This document shows, in pieces, positions 42,648 through 55,479 of a stretch of 64,000 nucleotides of DNA. The stretch spans positions 251,155,575 to 251,219,574 of the forward strand of contig NC_066579.1 of assembly GCF_024323335.1 (NCBI RefSeq), in the 5' to 3' direction. The DNA is from Lathyrus oleraceus. Taxonomy: Eukaryota; Streptophyta; Magnoliopsida; Fabales; Fabaceae. The notes below the pieces were generated by a model that was given only the letters and a program-made list of their open reading frames with translations, was not told the origin of the DNA and searched no databases. Positions within the stretch are counted from its first letter, which is position 1. Each line of letters opens with the position of its first letter. A program made the translations under genes and the position numbers.

Positions 42648-45600
42648 TATAAGACCCCAATTTTGACCCTAAGATCCCTCATGATATCTCATCATATGCA
42701 TTGGCATTGGGAATCACACCTTGGCATCCTCCTTACCCCTCGTTCATTGGGTTTGCATTGGGAGAGATCACCAAGCACATTTTATTGCATCATACTTTGT
42801 TTTTCATTATTTACTAACCAAAATACCAAAAATATGTCAATGTATAGTTTAACTCTTTTGTAGGTAGTGTGTGTGCTCACATATGCTTCATCATGCTCAT
42901 ATCTAGGGTTTGAGACCCTCAATGCAAGGATACTAATCAAGAGATGGTTCAGATTTACTTTAGACATCATATATGGATCCCCATGGTCTTCACATATCAT
43001 TTTTATCAAGAAATCATCAAGAGTTTGAAGTTTGTTTGCCTTGGAAGCCCTAATTTATCTCGATATCTTGTGTGACCTCCTCAGCCAGTTTCTTCATAAT
43101 TTGATCAGAAATTTCAAGGTATACTTTATATTACATCATCTTAAACATATATGATCCTTCATGAGTCCCAAAAATCAATAAAACGTCAAGCTAGAAAGTT
43201 GGTTCATGGTGGTTGACCAGAGAAAGTCAATTGGTCAAAACTGGGGCTCCTTAGACCCTATCTCCTACAATTTTTGTCATATGAAAATGATTACAAGAGA
43301 AACGTTACTCAAAATGACATTCCAAACAACTTTCACGTTGAAGTCTAGAGCTAGTTTTTCTTGTAAAGTCATTTTTTATGGTGAACGATTATATGTCATT
43401 TTGTCTGAACCCTAGTTAGGAGGTCAACTTCCCAAGATCATAACTTGCTCAATTTTTATGAGATGAAAGACATTAAAGTTCTATAATCAAATTATAGGTG
43501 TCATATTCAACTTTTATGTTTGTCAAAAGTTCAAATTAAACATGAAAATGCATGTGCCAAGAGGCAACATTATAGGTCATTGTGGGCCATTACCATTGAA
43601 CAAGTGATTTTCCTCAACTTCTAAAATGCATAACTCATTCTTGCCAAATCCAAATGAGGTCAAATTTGTGGCCAAATTTAAGAGGTTTGAAATATATACA
43701 ACTTTTATGAAGGAATTGTTTCCATTTGAAGTGCGTAACAAAAGTTATTCAAGGTGGAAGAAGTAAACATTTGACTTGATACTTAGAAAAATTTCATTTA
43801 TGTTTGATTTTCCAAACTTCCACCTCAAAATTCATAATGATCCAAGCTTCAAATGAAAAAGTGTTCAACATGAAAGTTGTTCCCCTTGATCTCCTCTTTC
43901 CAAAACATCCAAGATCATCTCATTTGGATCAATATTGAAAGACTTGCGCATAGGTGCAATGCATGGTACCATTTGGAGGATTCTCATGTTCAATTTCATC
44001 TCAACATTGCATGGCTTAATGCACTGCTTACAACATCACATGTGCATGATTCTGGACACTTTTCAATCATTCTTTGGGCTTTGTACACACCCATGCAAGC
44101 TTGCATGATGCATTTTGCTATTTTTGGATCTTTATTGGAAGTTTGCAAAGAGCATTTGATTTGTCTATAAATAGAAGTGCAATGAGCTCAGAACTTCATG
44201 AACACCTTGCCCAAACTTTTCCAGAATAATCAAAACCCTTCATTCCATATAATTCTTGAAGGTTTCAATTGAAATTGAGTTTGAATTTTACCTTCTATTT
44301 TGAAATTCAAACTCCAATAATTCATTGCCCTTTTCATTTCAATTGATCACTGCAAGCAAGAGGAATCAAGCAAATCCAGATCAAGATCAAGTGAATTTGA
44401 AGCAACTCGAAGGTGAAATTTCAGAAACTTCATCTCTTTGATTCTCTCTTAATTCTCCACTATTCTTTGTGATGTTTGGTTTGCTGAAGTCCTCGCAATG
44501 TAGGCAACAAGATTGAGTTGCTATGAGGTCAAATCGAAGCAACTCAATTCATGTTCCTCAAAATTCAAATCCTTGTATCTTTTTATATAGTTGGAATTGG
44601 AGAAAATTGAGACTAAATTCGAGCTCCTAAGTATTTTTTCTTTGAATCCATGTCCTTGTTTTTAATTTTGGTGATGGTTGATGGTGGATCAGTCCGGTGA
44701 GGTCCATCGGAGAAGAAGACCGGAGCCCTATCTCCGGTGGTGTGTTGTCACAAGCCTCTTAACCATTAGATATTGTTTAAATATTATAATCCTGACCTCT
44801 CCTTGTGATTACCATTCCTATGACGCGTTGACTGAGGTGTATGGTGTGAAGCGTGCGTTTGGCCATCAGATCTGCCACCTCAATTAATGAGGGAGATCTG
44901 ATGGCCCTTGTTTTTTTTAATTTCTGATTTTATGTTTAATCAATTTATTTTGTTTAATTCATATTAATTTCATTTTTAATCCAAAAAATATGGGACTTTC
45001 ACCAAAAATCTTTAAATATTTTTCTCTTTCATTTTATGAATTAAAATTATTTTTTGGATTAATTTTGATATTTTTCATGAATTAAATGTTTTTGTGCACA
45101 TTTTTTAATTGTTTAAAAATACTTCTGAATTTTCAAAAATTGTGAATTTTTTTGTCTAAGATCCTTTGACCTTGTTTGACCTAGGATAAATCTCTTCGTC
45201 ATTTATTGGGTGTTTTGAAGAGATTTTAGGTTTTGACCAAATTAATTTGATTTTAACGCATTTTTAATTTGATTTTTAATTGATTAATTATGTTGAGCCA
45301 TTTTTATGGTCTTGTGATGTTTGACTATTTGTTTGGGCCTTGGTCAAGGTTGATTTAACTTTTATTTGATTAAAATCATTGGATTTAGGGGATTGATGAA
45401 ATGTACATTTCATCTCCAAAAATAAATGAATGATTTTAATTTGGTAAAATTCCTCTCATGACCAATTTGTGTTCCTCTTATTTACCCTCCCCTTTCATCT
45501 TCATTCTCATTCTTTCCCATCTCTTTCATTGACCAATGAAATCTCAATATCCTAAGGCTAATTGGTTCATCAATGACTATGTGTCAGATGAACCAATACA

Positions 45601-47403
45601 AGTATGGATGAGATAGGTCCATCCCTTTTGATCTTTTCTTTTAGTGTATGGTATGTTTTAGGAGTTTGGTTCATTATACCAAATCTCTAACATGCATTAG
45701 CACCTAAATTTTTATTGCCCGGCCTCAGATAGTTGTGACTTCTACATAAGTCCAATTATGATTGCTTAACATAGAGCTAAATTTGATCCTAAAGGCATAG
45801 CATTCTAGTAAGTGAGATTGTAAGTCTCCCATCTTTCATGGTATTGTGTAAAAACTTGGCCTTTTTTCCTTCCTTTGGAAGATGTCTTGGTTCAAGGATC
45901 CATGCTTGTGAATAGATTGTCGAGTTTTCTCCAAAGAATGACTTAATCAATTGAAGAGAAAAACACCACTAACATATAATTAACCTTGACTAACATTTGA
46001 CTAATTCTTATTAATATTGCTTTACTTTCAAGTCATTTATTTTATGAAATTTAATTCCAAGTCATTTACCATTCATTTGTCATTTACATATCATTTAACT
46101 TGTTTATGTTTATGCCATTTTCACTTTGCTCATTTGAGCCATATATTGTGATTGTATATATTTGTTTGTGTACTTTGTTTGTGTTTGTGGTCTTAGGACC
46201 TTAAAATACCTAATAAACAATAAAAACCCTAAAAAATTATTTGGTGGACTGTTGGATTTGATCTGAACTTTTGGACTTAGGATTAGGAAACACTCCATAC
46301 GAAAAAGGACTTGGCCAACGCCAACATTTTGAGACCAAGTATTATGATTTGAGCTTTCATCTGATGCAAGAATTGGGATCTACTTGAACTTATATGCTAC
46401 ATGGTCTTGATACAACTGTTATTTTAATCTTGTGTCTAATGCTTTATTCTGAGTTAAATTAGGAGTATTTCATTTGATACATGAGAAGATAAAAAAGACT
46501 GCTAACTATGGAGTTGCTTGCTTGGATGTGGCTATCTTTATTTGATGTCTTAATCTTCAGGATGTCTGATATTGCTAATTGCTTGCCGATTATTGCTTGA
46601 TTCAAAGTCTAAAGGGAAAGTGGGTTTTCTATATGACATTCTTGTCTGTTGGATTGCATTCCATTAGTAAGATCTTTTCAACTCTTAACTTTTAATTTTA
46701 TGCTTAGGATTAGTATCTTCATCTCCTCCCACTTCTTAAATTTCAAATCTCTCCCCCTTTTCAAAAACCTTCTTTGTTTGTGATTTCAAACTTTGACCTT
46801 ATTTCAATTAGAAACTTTGGTCTTATGCCATTGAATTTTCAAATTCTTTTCTTAAATAAAACTTGTAAATAAATATAATCATATTGACTTAAAACTTCAA
46901 AAGACAAAAAGAACTAACACTCATTCAAACTTTTGGGCCCTTTGTGCCTCTTTTAACTTAAATTTTGATTAAAAACAATCCACTCATTTTGAAATTGATA
47001 CCACGAACTACGAGCTTTTGATCCCTCATTTTTATGTTGGTACGTAGGCACAAGTCTGAAGGTCTTGTCAAACACAAAAAATATAATTAATGAATTCTTT
47101 TCTTACCCTCACATTCTTTTTTTCTCAAACATCATTTTATACCAAACACACATACACACATAAAAAAGGGCTCCCTAGGAGTACCTAGGCCACTTTGGGT
47201 GCTAACACCTTCCCTCTGTGTAACCAATCCCCTTACCTGTAATCTCTGGCATTTTATTAGTTTTGATTTGAAAACTTCTTATCTTTGGGTTTTGTTCGTA
47301 GTTTTCCCTTTTCTTTTGGAAAACAATAAAAGCGCGGTGGCGACTCTGGTTTTATTTACGTTAAGCTTATTCATAGCTTGATGGTCATGAATTTACCGCT
47401 ACA
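42648..47403 (+). repeat. Ogre-2 3' LTR, giant (about 4.76 kb)
   Basis: It starts TATAAGACCCCAATTTTGAC (first G of TG mutated to A) and ends TTTACCGCTACA. Landmarks near its 3' end are CGAACTACGAGC...TACGTAGGCA (47004-47050), GGGTGCTAACACCTTCCCTC, and GCGGTGGCGACTCT about 65 bases from the border. The rest is AT-rich with no gene. The flank after it is GAAAG (47404-47408). Confidence 0.78.
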
Positions 47404-48240
47404 GAAAGTCCCATTCTTCTTTTCATGTCAAGTGTGGAAGGTGTGATAGAAATCTGCCAAAAGGAAAGACACTGGATTTCCAGATAAATAAGTTTCCACT
47501 TCTAGGTGATCCATGAAATTGTCAATACTTGGTAATAGTATAATTTCATGGATCAGAAGTCCCAAGATTGCACAACATGCATCCCACTTTTCTTCTTTGA
47601 TGCACTTCCAATCCTAATCTTCTAAGAATTTTCATATGAATCCTTTGATGACTCCCTTTGGTGCCCAATTGGCTACTATCTCATTCACATTAAGACCCAA
47701 AGCTGAAGTTATTTAGGGTTTGGTCACATCTTCTTCAAGTTTTGGGAAAGGGTCGTGATCTTTGATCGGTCGATCCAAGTTCCTTTCGAATTCCCTCAAG
47801 GTAGGAGCTATCTAGAAATCTGGAAAAGTGAAGCATCGGAGAGCAATGTCATAGTACTGAGCCAAAGTGGTGAGGGATCTAAAGTCCACTTTTTCGGTTA
47901 GCAACTCCAAAATATTCCCATATGCAATTTGGAATCTGTTGCGCTTGAGAGGTATAACTCGGGAACTTAAAGTCTTAAAGCTATCAACATTAGGTTCTTT
48001 GTATCTGAATGAGAATGTGCTTTTTTTGGGAGGATTCATCAATATTGCTTTGGCAAATGCTTTATATTCCTGCAGTGAACACAAGATACTAAGAGCTTTG
48101 CTTTGTTGTTATGTTTATGATCTATGAATGCATGAATGGAAGGATGAATAGAACTCAAGCACGACTTCATAAGTTCGAGGTGCGGATGGAGGACCACTTT
48201 GATTGTTTTCCACATCAGGGATCTCACTAGGTATGATCTA
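47404..48240 (-). pseudogene. Ogre-3 ORF1 fragment
   Basis: On the - strand it reads EYKAFAKAILMNPPKKSTFS, FQIAYGNILELLTEKVDF and LTTLAQYYDIALRCFTFPDF, then past a stop to APTLREFERN and further degraded phrases down to HEKKNGTF at 47404. It resembles the extra ORF that Ogre carries before gag; its biochemical role is unknown. Several stops are present. The frame is cut at 47403/47404 by the end of the Ogre-2 LTR, which shows that Ogre-2 inserted here. Confidence 0.65.
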
Positions 48241-48257
48241 AGGTTTAAACTGGGCCC

Positions 48258-48780
48258 CCAGCGTCATGGATTCATATGAATTTATCCCGCTTACAGCAAA
48301 AGCATGTCGATTATAAACTCCATCAAATGAATCTATTTTGGGTGAGGTCTTCATACCGACCCACGCGAGAAAAGCCTTTCGGGGACCCGCACTACGTGAC
48401 CATCGACATTGGATTCTAGACAGGGATTTTAGAGTCATGGATTTCCTTGATTGTTTTCCACGTATGTCAATGTACTTGCCAGGCTCCAACTCCATCAAGG
48501 AAATCTATTTTTAATGAGGTCTTCGTACTGACCCACACAAGAAAAGATTCTCGGAGACCCAGACTACGCGACCATAATATCTAGTTAGCCAAAGGTTCAA
48601 GGTTTTATAAAGGTCCTTAGAGTCATGGATCCCAATGAAAACCTCGACGCTTACGGCAAAAGCTTGTCGGTCGTCAATATTCTCAAAAGAATATACTCTA
48701 AGTGAGGTTCTCGTGTCGTCCCTTACAAGAAAAGCTTCTCGGGAGCCCACACTACTCAACCATCATTCTATGTCATGTTT
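48258..48780 (-). repeat. Three diverged tandem repeats of about 175 bases in the Ogre-3 leader
   Basis: Units at about 48258-48430, 48431-48609 and 48610-48780 share GTCATGGAT, a (G/A)AGGT(C/T)(T/C)TCGT core and AGAAAAG...CTCGG-type phrases. On the - strand two units read as related peptides (SREAFLVRDDTRTSLRVYSF and PRKAFLAWVGMKTSPKIDSF), but no long frame is kept. Confidence 0.65.
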
Positions 48781-49001
48781 GCACTCTAGAATCGGGTATA
48801 GAGTTTTTCCCTCAAGGTTAATTTCAATCAAAGTATCCATTCAATACCACAACACCGTAGAGCCATATAGAAAATAAGATAATACTAAAAGAAAATAGAG
48901 AAGATAAATAAACAGAGATGAAGCAGGTAAAGTAGAGAGATAAACACCCAAACATGCAAGGAAGGCAACCTAGACTAGGCTTAACTTGCTTAGGGAAGGG
49001 T
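48781..49001 (-). other. Ogre-3 5' leader next to the PBS
   Basis: Non-coding, AT-rich leader between the PBS and the tandem repeats. Confidence 0.55.
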
Positions 49002-49018
49002 ACCCAGCAGAGTCGCCA
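49002..49018 (-). other. Ogre-3 primer binding site
   Basis: The - strand TGGCGACTCTGCTGGGT lies 2 bases from the LTR border. This is the Ogre-type PBS, reported to match tRNA-Arg. It establishes that the adjoining LTR is a 5' LTR and that the element runs on the - strand. Confidence 0.85.
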
Positions 49019-49020
49019 GC

Positions 49021-52000
49021 TGTCACAATGCAAAAAATGACATAGAGTCGCCACCGGATTTTATTTATTCCATAAATATCGATAAAACCACTAAGAGATG
49101 AAGAAAATGGTCTCGCAACCAAATTCAGGTTCATAAGTCGGTTATGCAAGGGGAAGGTATTATCACCCCTCATATATGTCGTACTTGACGGGAACCATCT
49201 AGGCTGTCTACGCGTGAATGGGTGTCGTTATCTAAGGGTTACTTGCTAAATGGGAAAGACAGAAGTTTTTTATTAGTGTGCTCGACAAGGATTGAGGCCC
49301 TTGTGTCTATGTATCCTCATTGTGAAATGAGGAATCAGAGCTCCGTAGTTCGGAGTAAAAAATGATTGTTTGTAGGTTGATTTTACCTTGAAAAAGGGTT
49401 TTCGGGAGTGATGCCTTAAGGCGCAAAAGACTTTGATGAGTTGATGTTGTTTTTATGGTTTTGAAAAGAGATTGTTTTTTATTAGAATTGCACTACGAAC
49501 TATGGATAGAGGCGAATATTTCAAACAACCAAGTCAAGCGTCTTGTGTCCAAAATATTCAGAATGAGGGTAGGAAAGCTTCATTCTCACTCCTTATCCAC
49601 CACTTAAGGCCCGTGGGACGCAATCCTAATCGTATTTTATTGTGTTTTGAATTTGATTTGAGAAAATGTCATTTGACGTTGGATCAATGGTTTATTTTTT
49701 GTTTAAGAAAAAATGGTGACGATCCTAGCTCCTAAGGTTGGCTAATAAGCAATAACAAAAGAAATGGAAGCAAAATTACACCAAAATGGGGAGAGGGATA
49801 CAAGAAAATTACAAGGGAGATAATGCGAGAAACAAAAGGTCTTGTTGTAAGGTAACCCAAGAGAAAGCCTTGTGTGTGCAAATTGGCCTAAGCTAAACAA
49901 GTGGATAATGGAATTAATACATGTCTCTCAAGGGTAGTGCCATGAATGCAATTCTTTAAATAAAAGATTACAATTCCATGATGAAACTCCAAGTCAAGCA
50001 TAGGTCAATCACAAAAGTCCAAGGTCCAATGCAAGGGTCCAAACAAGTCCTCTAGATCTCCACATTAGGTCCCAAAGATTACTCTTTTTGGTCTTTTCAT
50101 TTTATCATGTTTTTTTTCTTTTCTTTAATAATATAACAAGAAATAAAAAAGACAAATTAAAAGGACATAAAAATGACATAAAAATAAGATGCAAGAGATA
50201 GATGATAGTGATGAGTAAATTGCAAGAATAGAAGTTGCAAGAATGTAAAGTGTTAAAGGCTTAGAAGTTAAATATTAGATGTTTGATGTTAGATGTTAGA
50301 AGGAAAATTCAAGTCATCACATTGGGATCATCTATCAACAAGTCAAAGGACTCAAACATATGTTAGACCAAGGGACGATCTATCACTAACTCAAAGTGTC
50401 CAAAATATGATAAAAAAGGACCATCTATCAACAAGTCAAAGGACTCAAACATATGTTAGACCAAGGGACGATCTATCACTAACTCAAAGTGTCCAAAATA
50501 TGGTAAAAAAGGACCATCTATCAACATATTAAATTAGGGAAGATTGAATCAACCAAGAGACCATCTATCAATTATTTAAAATGTTGAAGATCTCATCAAC
50601 CAAACAATTGCTCAAGCTCAAACAAAAAAAGAACAAAATTGAATGTAAATGAATTAGAAGTTAGATTTTAGATGGATTATAAGTCAATAGTTAGTAGTTA
50701 ATGATCAAAAGATCAATTAATCGAATCGGGACAATCTAGCGCTATGTTAAGCAATCGTAGTTCGATCTATATAAAGATCATACTATGGGAGGCTGGGGAA
50801 TGAAATTTATGCATCAAACATATTAGAGAATTAATACAAATTAATCTCTTAAAATACGAAACACAATAGAAAAATGAAAGAAAGAAAATAGAATCAAAAG
50901 GATTAAAAATCAATTAATCAAATAATAGAAAAAAGAATTGGATAGTAGAAAATAAGTGGAAAATTAAACATCAAGAGATTGAAAGAAAATTAAAGTGTAA
51001 AACAATTTTGAAAAGAAATTAAAAAAAGAAACAAATAAGAAGTAAATAACAAAAAATCCAGAAATTAAAATCAAAAGCCAGGGGTTGCAAAGCAGAAAAT
51101 AGTGGTATGTCAAAAGGAGTTTGGGCGCAGAGGCCCAATCCAAGGCCCACTGGCCTTAAGCCCTGAACAGAGGGGTACAGGAAGCAGTTTGGAGGTGTTT
51201 GAACATGATTGCGGATGGGACAACGCATGCAGAGGCCTATTCACTCCTTACTCACACAGGGAGGGTGCACCAAGTGGACTCAAGGGTGCTACTAGCAAGT
51301 CCATGGGCATGAGTCCCAACCGAATTTAAACCAAAGCAAAATGAGGGAGGGGTCAGCTTGCTTGGATTCAACTCACATGCATTCATACATCACTTCAATG
51401 CTCTCTCCTCTAACATATTTCATCGTCGGAGCCTCTAATCAACTCCGTCGCGCCGGAATCGCCTCTGGCGATGACGAAGGGCCAAACATGAAATTGATTG
51501 CATCATTCTATTCGATTTCACCCCCTCCATTCAAATCTTATAGTCACTGAACCTAATACCAAATATAAAGGCCAAATCGAAACAAAAAGTGTATGAACCC
51601 TAATCTACAAAACCAGAAATTAAATGAAGACCACGATGGATCAAAGCCTCTAATGAGAGGGCTTTGATTCCTGACACAAGGAGCTACATCTTGGTAAGCA
51701 AATTTAAGCAAAATGGAGCAGAATAATTGGAGCCCTACTTGCCGGAGACGAAGGTGATGACGACGGAGATGAAGGTTAAATCAGGTACTCTTCAATTCAT
51801 TGCTTCCTTTCCCCTTTTCAAAATCTTCTTCTCTTCTCTTCTGCTCTGAGTTATTAATATTGTTCTGAGAGTGAGGGATTAAGAGGTTTAGGGTGAGTGG
51901 TTGATTGAGATCGCTTGAGAGAGATTGAGAGACTACAAGGTTTGAGAGAGCTTATGTGAGTGAATTTGTGAATCGATGAGAGTGGAAGTTTTAGAGGCTT

Positions 52001-53346
52001 AGCTCAAGCACACTTGAAGCTTCAAGGTGAAGCTTTAATGGCTGCAACATTGAGCTTTAGGTGAGGGTTTGGTGAGAGAGATTCCGAGAGTGACCGAAGA
52101 AGATGATTGGTGAAAAAGTGGAAAATGATTGGTGAAGTTTTTTTTTTTGGAAAATGAATCGTGAACCATTCAATTGTGAGGTGTGATTCTGGCAGAGTTT
52201 TAGTGGTTGCAAAGCTTAATCTCAAAGTGTGACTAGAGTGCTCAATTTATAGGGCAATTGAGGGTGAATGATACATGTGATATATACTACAACTTGTATT
52301 TGTATTGTCTTGGGATATAGTACAACTTGTACCTAGTTTTATTTTACACTCGTATTCTTTGTTTACTTGGGCCTGCATGATATGATGGTCATTGTTATGA
52401 GTTTGTGGACTGTCTATTATGTTGTTATTGCTGATATATGCTACTTGTTTTTATTCTTTTAGGATTAGCCAATCACAATAGTGTGATGGATTGCCAAATT
52501 GTTAAATGCTAGAATTGATTTCTAAGTTGTTAGTTAGGAAAACTAGGTCATTAGCATAATGTTGGTTCTGATGTGGATACTTGAATAATGGTTAGTATTA
52601 GGTTTTCTTTAGATCATGTAACTGACTTGGAAAAAATGCTAATAAAGCTTGTAAGTTGGACTGATTGGTTTGCTATGTTGTTATGTTGTTATGATGTTGT
52701 AGGAAAAGGTGAGATTATGGTGGCAAGACAAGTCATAGTATTGTGGAGGCCTATGGAAACATCATGGCATGGTGGATTGACGGGCTGTCAAGTTCAAAGC
52801 TTCTTCCTTTTTTTTACTTTTGATTCAAGCTATGTAACATGCGAACATGTAGCATGCTATGATGACGTAGTAGTTATTAGGAAATGGATTAGTTTATGTA
52901 AAATGATTTTATGCTTGTAATGAAGAATGTTTATGGATAAGCTCATGTGATCATTCTTGTGTAATGAAAAAGCTTAATTGTGATTCAAACTCAAATTTAT
53001 GATTCCAATTCAAATCAAACCCCACTTGTTTTGCTAGACCCAAAATGTGTGTAATGCCCTTATGAGTGCTATATGAAATGGATGTCATAGTCAACATGTT
53101 CAAGCTTTAATTCCACGTAGACTTAGTCAATACAAAAAATGGAAAAATATCAATTAAATGGATGGTAAACCATGGCCTAGAACAAACATAATAATCAACT
53201 AACCATTCTTGAAATGATATGATATGATACACATTTGGCTCAGGGCAATTACAAATTAGCTTATTGACTTTGGTCAACTGGTTGATCAAAAAGTCAATAG
53301 TTAACCAAAAGTCAACTTAGGTTAAAAATGATGCATTTTAACGTAT
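49021..53346 (-). repeat. Ogre-3 5' LTR, part nearest the PBS
   Basis: On + it starts TGTCACAATGCAAAAAATGA next to the PBS; AGAGTCGCCACCGG follows within 40 bases. A hairpin plus CGTAGTTCGG element lies at 49309-49353, and a 93-base tandem repeat at 50329-50527. The remainder is AT-rich without genes. The LTR is split by a copia element and resumes at 61724; the two parts total about 4.8 kb. Confidence 0.78.
50329..50527. repeat. 93-base tandem repeat, about 2.1 copies
   Basis: The phrase TCTATCAACAAGTCAAAGG recurs at 50331 and 50424, and its first ten bases again at 50517: an exact 93-base period. A short open frame across it is a by-product. Confidence 0.85.
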
Positions 53347-54819
53347 TGAAATTCTAGTTATCAGACTTTAGATGTCACACGGGTTGTTATGACATCCAAT
53401 TTTGCACAGACAAGAATTATGCAGAACTTAAAAGTAAGTGCAGTAAATAACACAAGTAATTGTTTACCCAGTTCAGTCCAACATGACCTACATCTGGGGG
53501 CTACCAAGCCAGGGAGGAAATCCACTATCAGTAGTATTAATTCAAAGCTAAACTCACCCGTTTACAACTTGTCACTTAATCCCTACCCAATGCAATTTCA
53601 ATCTTACACTAAGATCAGAGTTCCTACTCACTCCCCCTCAATCACCTCAGTGATTACTACCTTTAATCAATATTAAAGACAACTTTGAAGTCACACTTCA
53701 AACAACTCTTGATTGTGCTTTACAGCTTTTATCAAGATACACAGCACTCACGCTTAAAAGCTTTGAGCGACACAACACTTACAACTCAATGAACACCCTA
53801 TGCCAAAGCAATCATCTACGTGATAATGGCTTGGCTTACAAGATATGTCTAATACAAGACTCACAAAAATACAGCAGTGAAGTATGCTGGACACACTAAA
53901 TCTTCACGCCTCAAAATCCCCAGTTCTGAATGAAGGAACGACTTCCTTTTATATTGCAGTACTTGGGCCTTTGCACTTGTATTCTCCTGAATTTAAGGTC
54001 ACGCGAGTTCCCCTAAATTCCACATCTAGGTTACTAACAAATAGGCTATTTGTTAGGTTCATTAAATGTAGCTTGGTTGTTGATTTCCTGGATTTTCTCT
54101 CAGCTGTTGAGTCCCTGAAGAATAGCCTGAGAAAAAGCTGAAACAGAAAACTGAACAACCTACAATATAGCAGATGCTGTCAGGAATGAATGTCACGACA
54201 TTCAGCTTGACATCAAGGATCATATGCTAAGTCTGTTTTTCCAGAAAACAGACTGTACAATTTTGCTGACCTGTACATGACCAAAATGACCATTCTACAG
54301 TAACAGCTTACATTAATAAATGTCAAAGTATCCAATTTGACATTTACACATTTGGCCTAAAGTTAGTTCTGTTATCCTCTTGAAGAACAAACTAAGAAAC
54401 ATACTGAAGTGAACCAGAACACCACTCTGTCTATTGTTCAGTATATGCTGTCAATGATGAATGTCATAACATCCAGTTTGACATTCAGTCAGTAGGCCTT
54501 ATGCCAGGTCTGGTATTTCCTTGATAACCAGACTGGAAATAAATACTAAGTTCTAACAGAACACAAGTTGTTCTATTCCTTAGTATCTGCTGACAGGGAT
54601 GAATGTCACAACATCCAGTTTGACATTCAATAAATCCTGTATTAGCTAATCCTGCAGTAACTACTCAAGTGTGTCATGGCATCAGTCAAGACATCAGAGT
54701 ACAGTTAGATATTCTAACCTACAATGCAGTCACACATACACACCATGTCATGACATCAGTCAAGACATTAGAATCCAGCTAGTGTTTTACCATATAATGT
54801 AGCCAATTAAACACCTACA
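53347..54819 (-). repeat. SIRE-like 3' LTR (left copy)
   Basis: It starts TGAAATTCTAGTTATCAGAC and ends AAACACCTACA on +. It holds four inverted motifs of the GAATGTCA...TGACATTC type at 54188-54628 and TGTCATGACATCAGTCAAGA repeats near 54675-54765. Confidence 0.88.
54188..54628. repeat. Four inverted-repeat units, GAATGTCA / TGACATTC
   Basis: Units: GAATGTCACGACATTC (54188-54203); AATGTCAAA/TTTGACATT arms (about 54319-54343); GAATGTCA, 12-base spacer, TGACATTC (54459-54486 and 54601-54628). The spacer of the last two is nearly identical. They lie roughly 190-630 bases from the LTR start in transcriptional sense, so probably in U3. The same array is in the right LTR (about 61088-61527). Confidence 0.8.
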
Positions 54820-54830
54820 AACTCCCCCTT
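54820..54830 (-). other. SIRE-like polypurine tract
   Basis: The - strand AAGGGGGAGTT adjoins the 3' LTR. A second tract, AAAAAGGGGGAGTTAA, lies about 280 bases upstream (55104-55119). Confidence 0.8.
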
Positions 54831-55479
54831 TGGCAAATTTTTGGCTAAAATACTTTGATCCCCATAACAGAGTTCATAGCAGCGGAATCACACATCTAGC
54901 AGGAAATAAACCTAGCTAATACACTCAGAGCGGAAGCACACTCACACACATGGAAGTTAAGTAAAACTTCTCATAACAGCACACATACAGAAGTTAAATA
55001 AAAACTTCAACACACATCAGCTACAGGGGAAGGAATCTTCGAATCTGTCATGAACGTCTGTTTTTAACAGACCAATCTGTTGTCTGGGGTATCACCACTG
55101 TTATTAACTCCCCCTTTTTGTCAGAAATGTTGCCAAAGCCAACAACAGAAACAAATGACAGACTTACAGACTTGGTTTTACTTCACAGTTTCAACCAAGT
55201 TGGCACCCACTTGATCTTGCTTCACAGCTTTGATCAAGTAATTACCCACTTTTGCTTTACTGTTGGTACAGCCATATCAGATGCCATGACTTTGTTTCTG
55301 ACATCCAGAACCACTCCTGCATGAACAGCGTCCTTGAATTCCTGCAGGTGCATAGGCCTTCTCACGTTAGGGTGTCTCCTTACCCTCTTGTTGCCACACT
55401 TTTTGCAAGTGGTATAGCTATGATCTGTTGACCAATCAGAGCATAGTTCCAATAAATATATTCCAAACATCATTGGTTG
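54831..55479 (-). other. Spacer between pol and the 3' LTR of the SIRE-like element
   Basis: Mostly non-coding. A short - strand frame (55234-55473, 79 residues) contains CKKCGNKRVRRHPNVRRPMH, a Cys-x2-Cys followed by basic residues. It is far too short for the env-like protein of SIRE1, and I do not recognise it. Confidence 0.5.

Noticed and set aside
52588..52920. 110-codon + strand frame in Ogre-3 LTR
   Set aside because: No conserved motif, sits within the giant LTR, codon pattern not protein-like.
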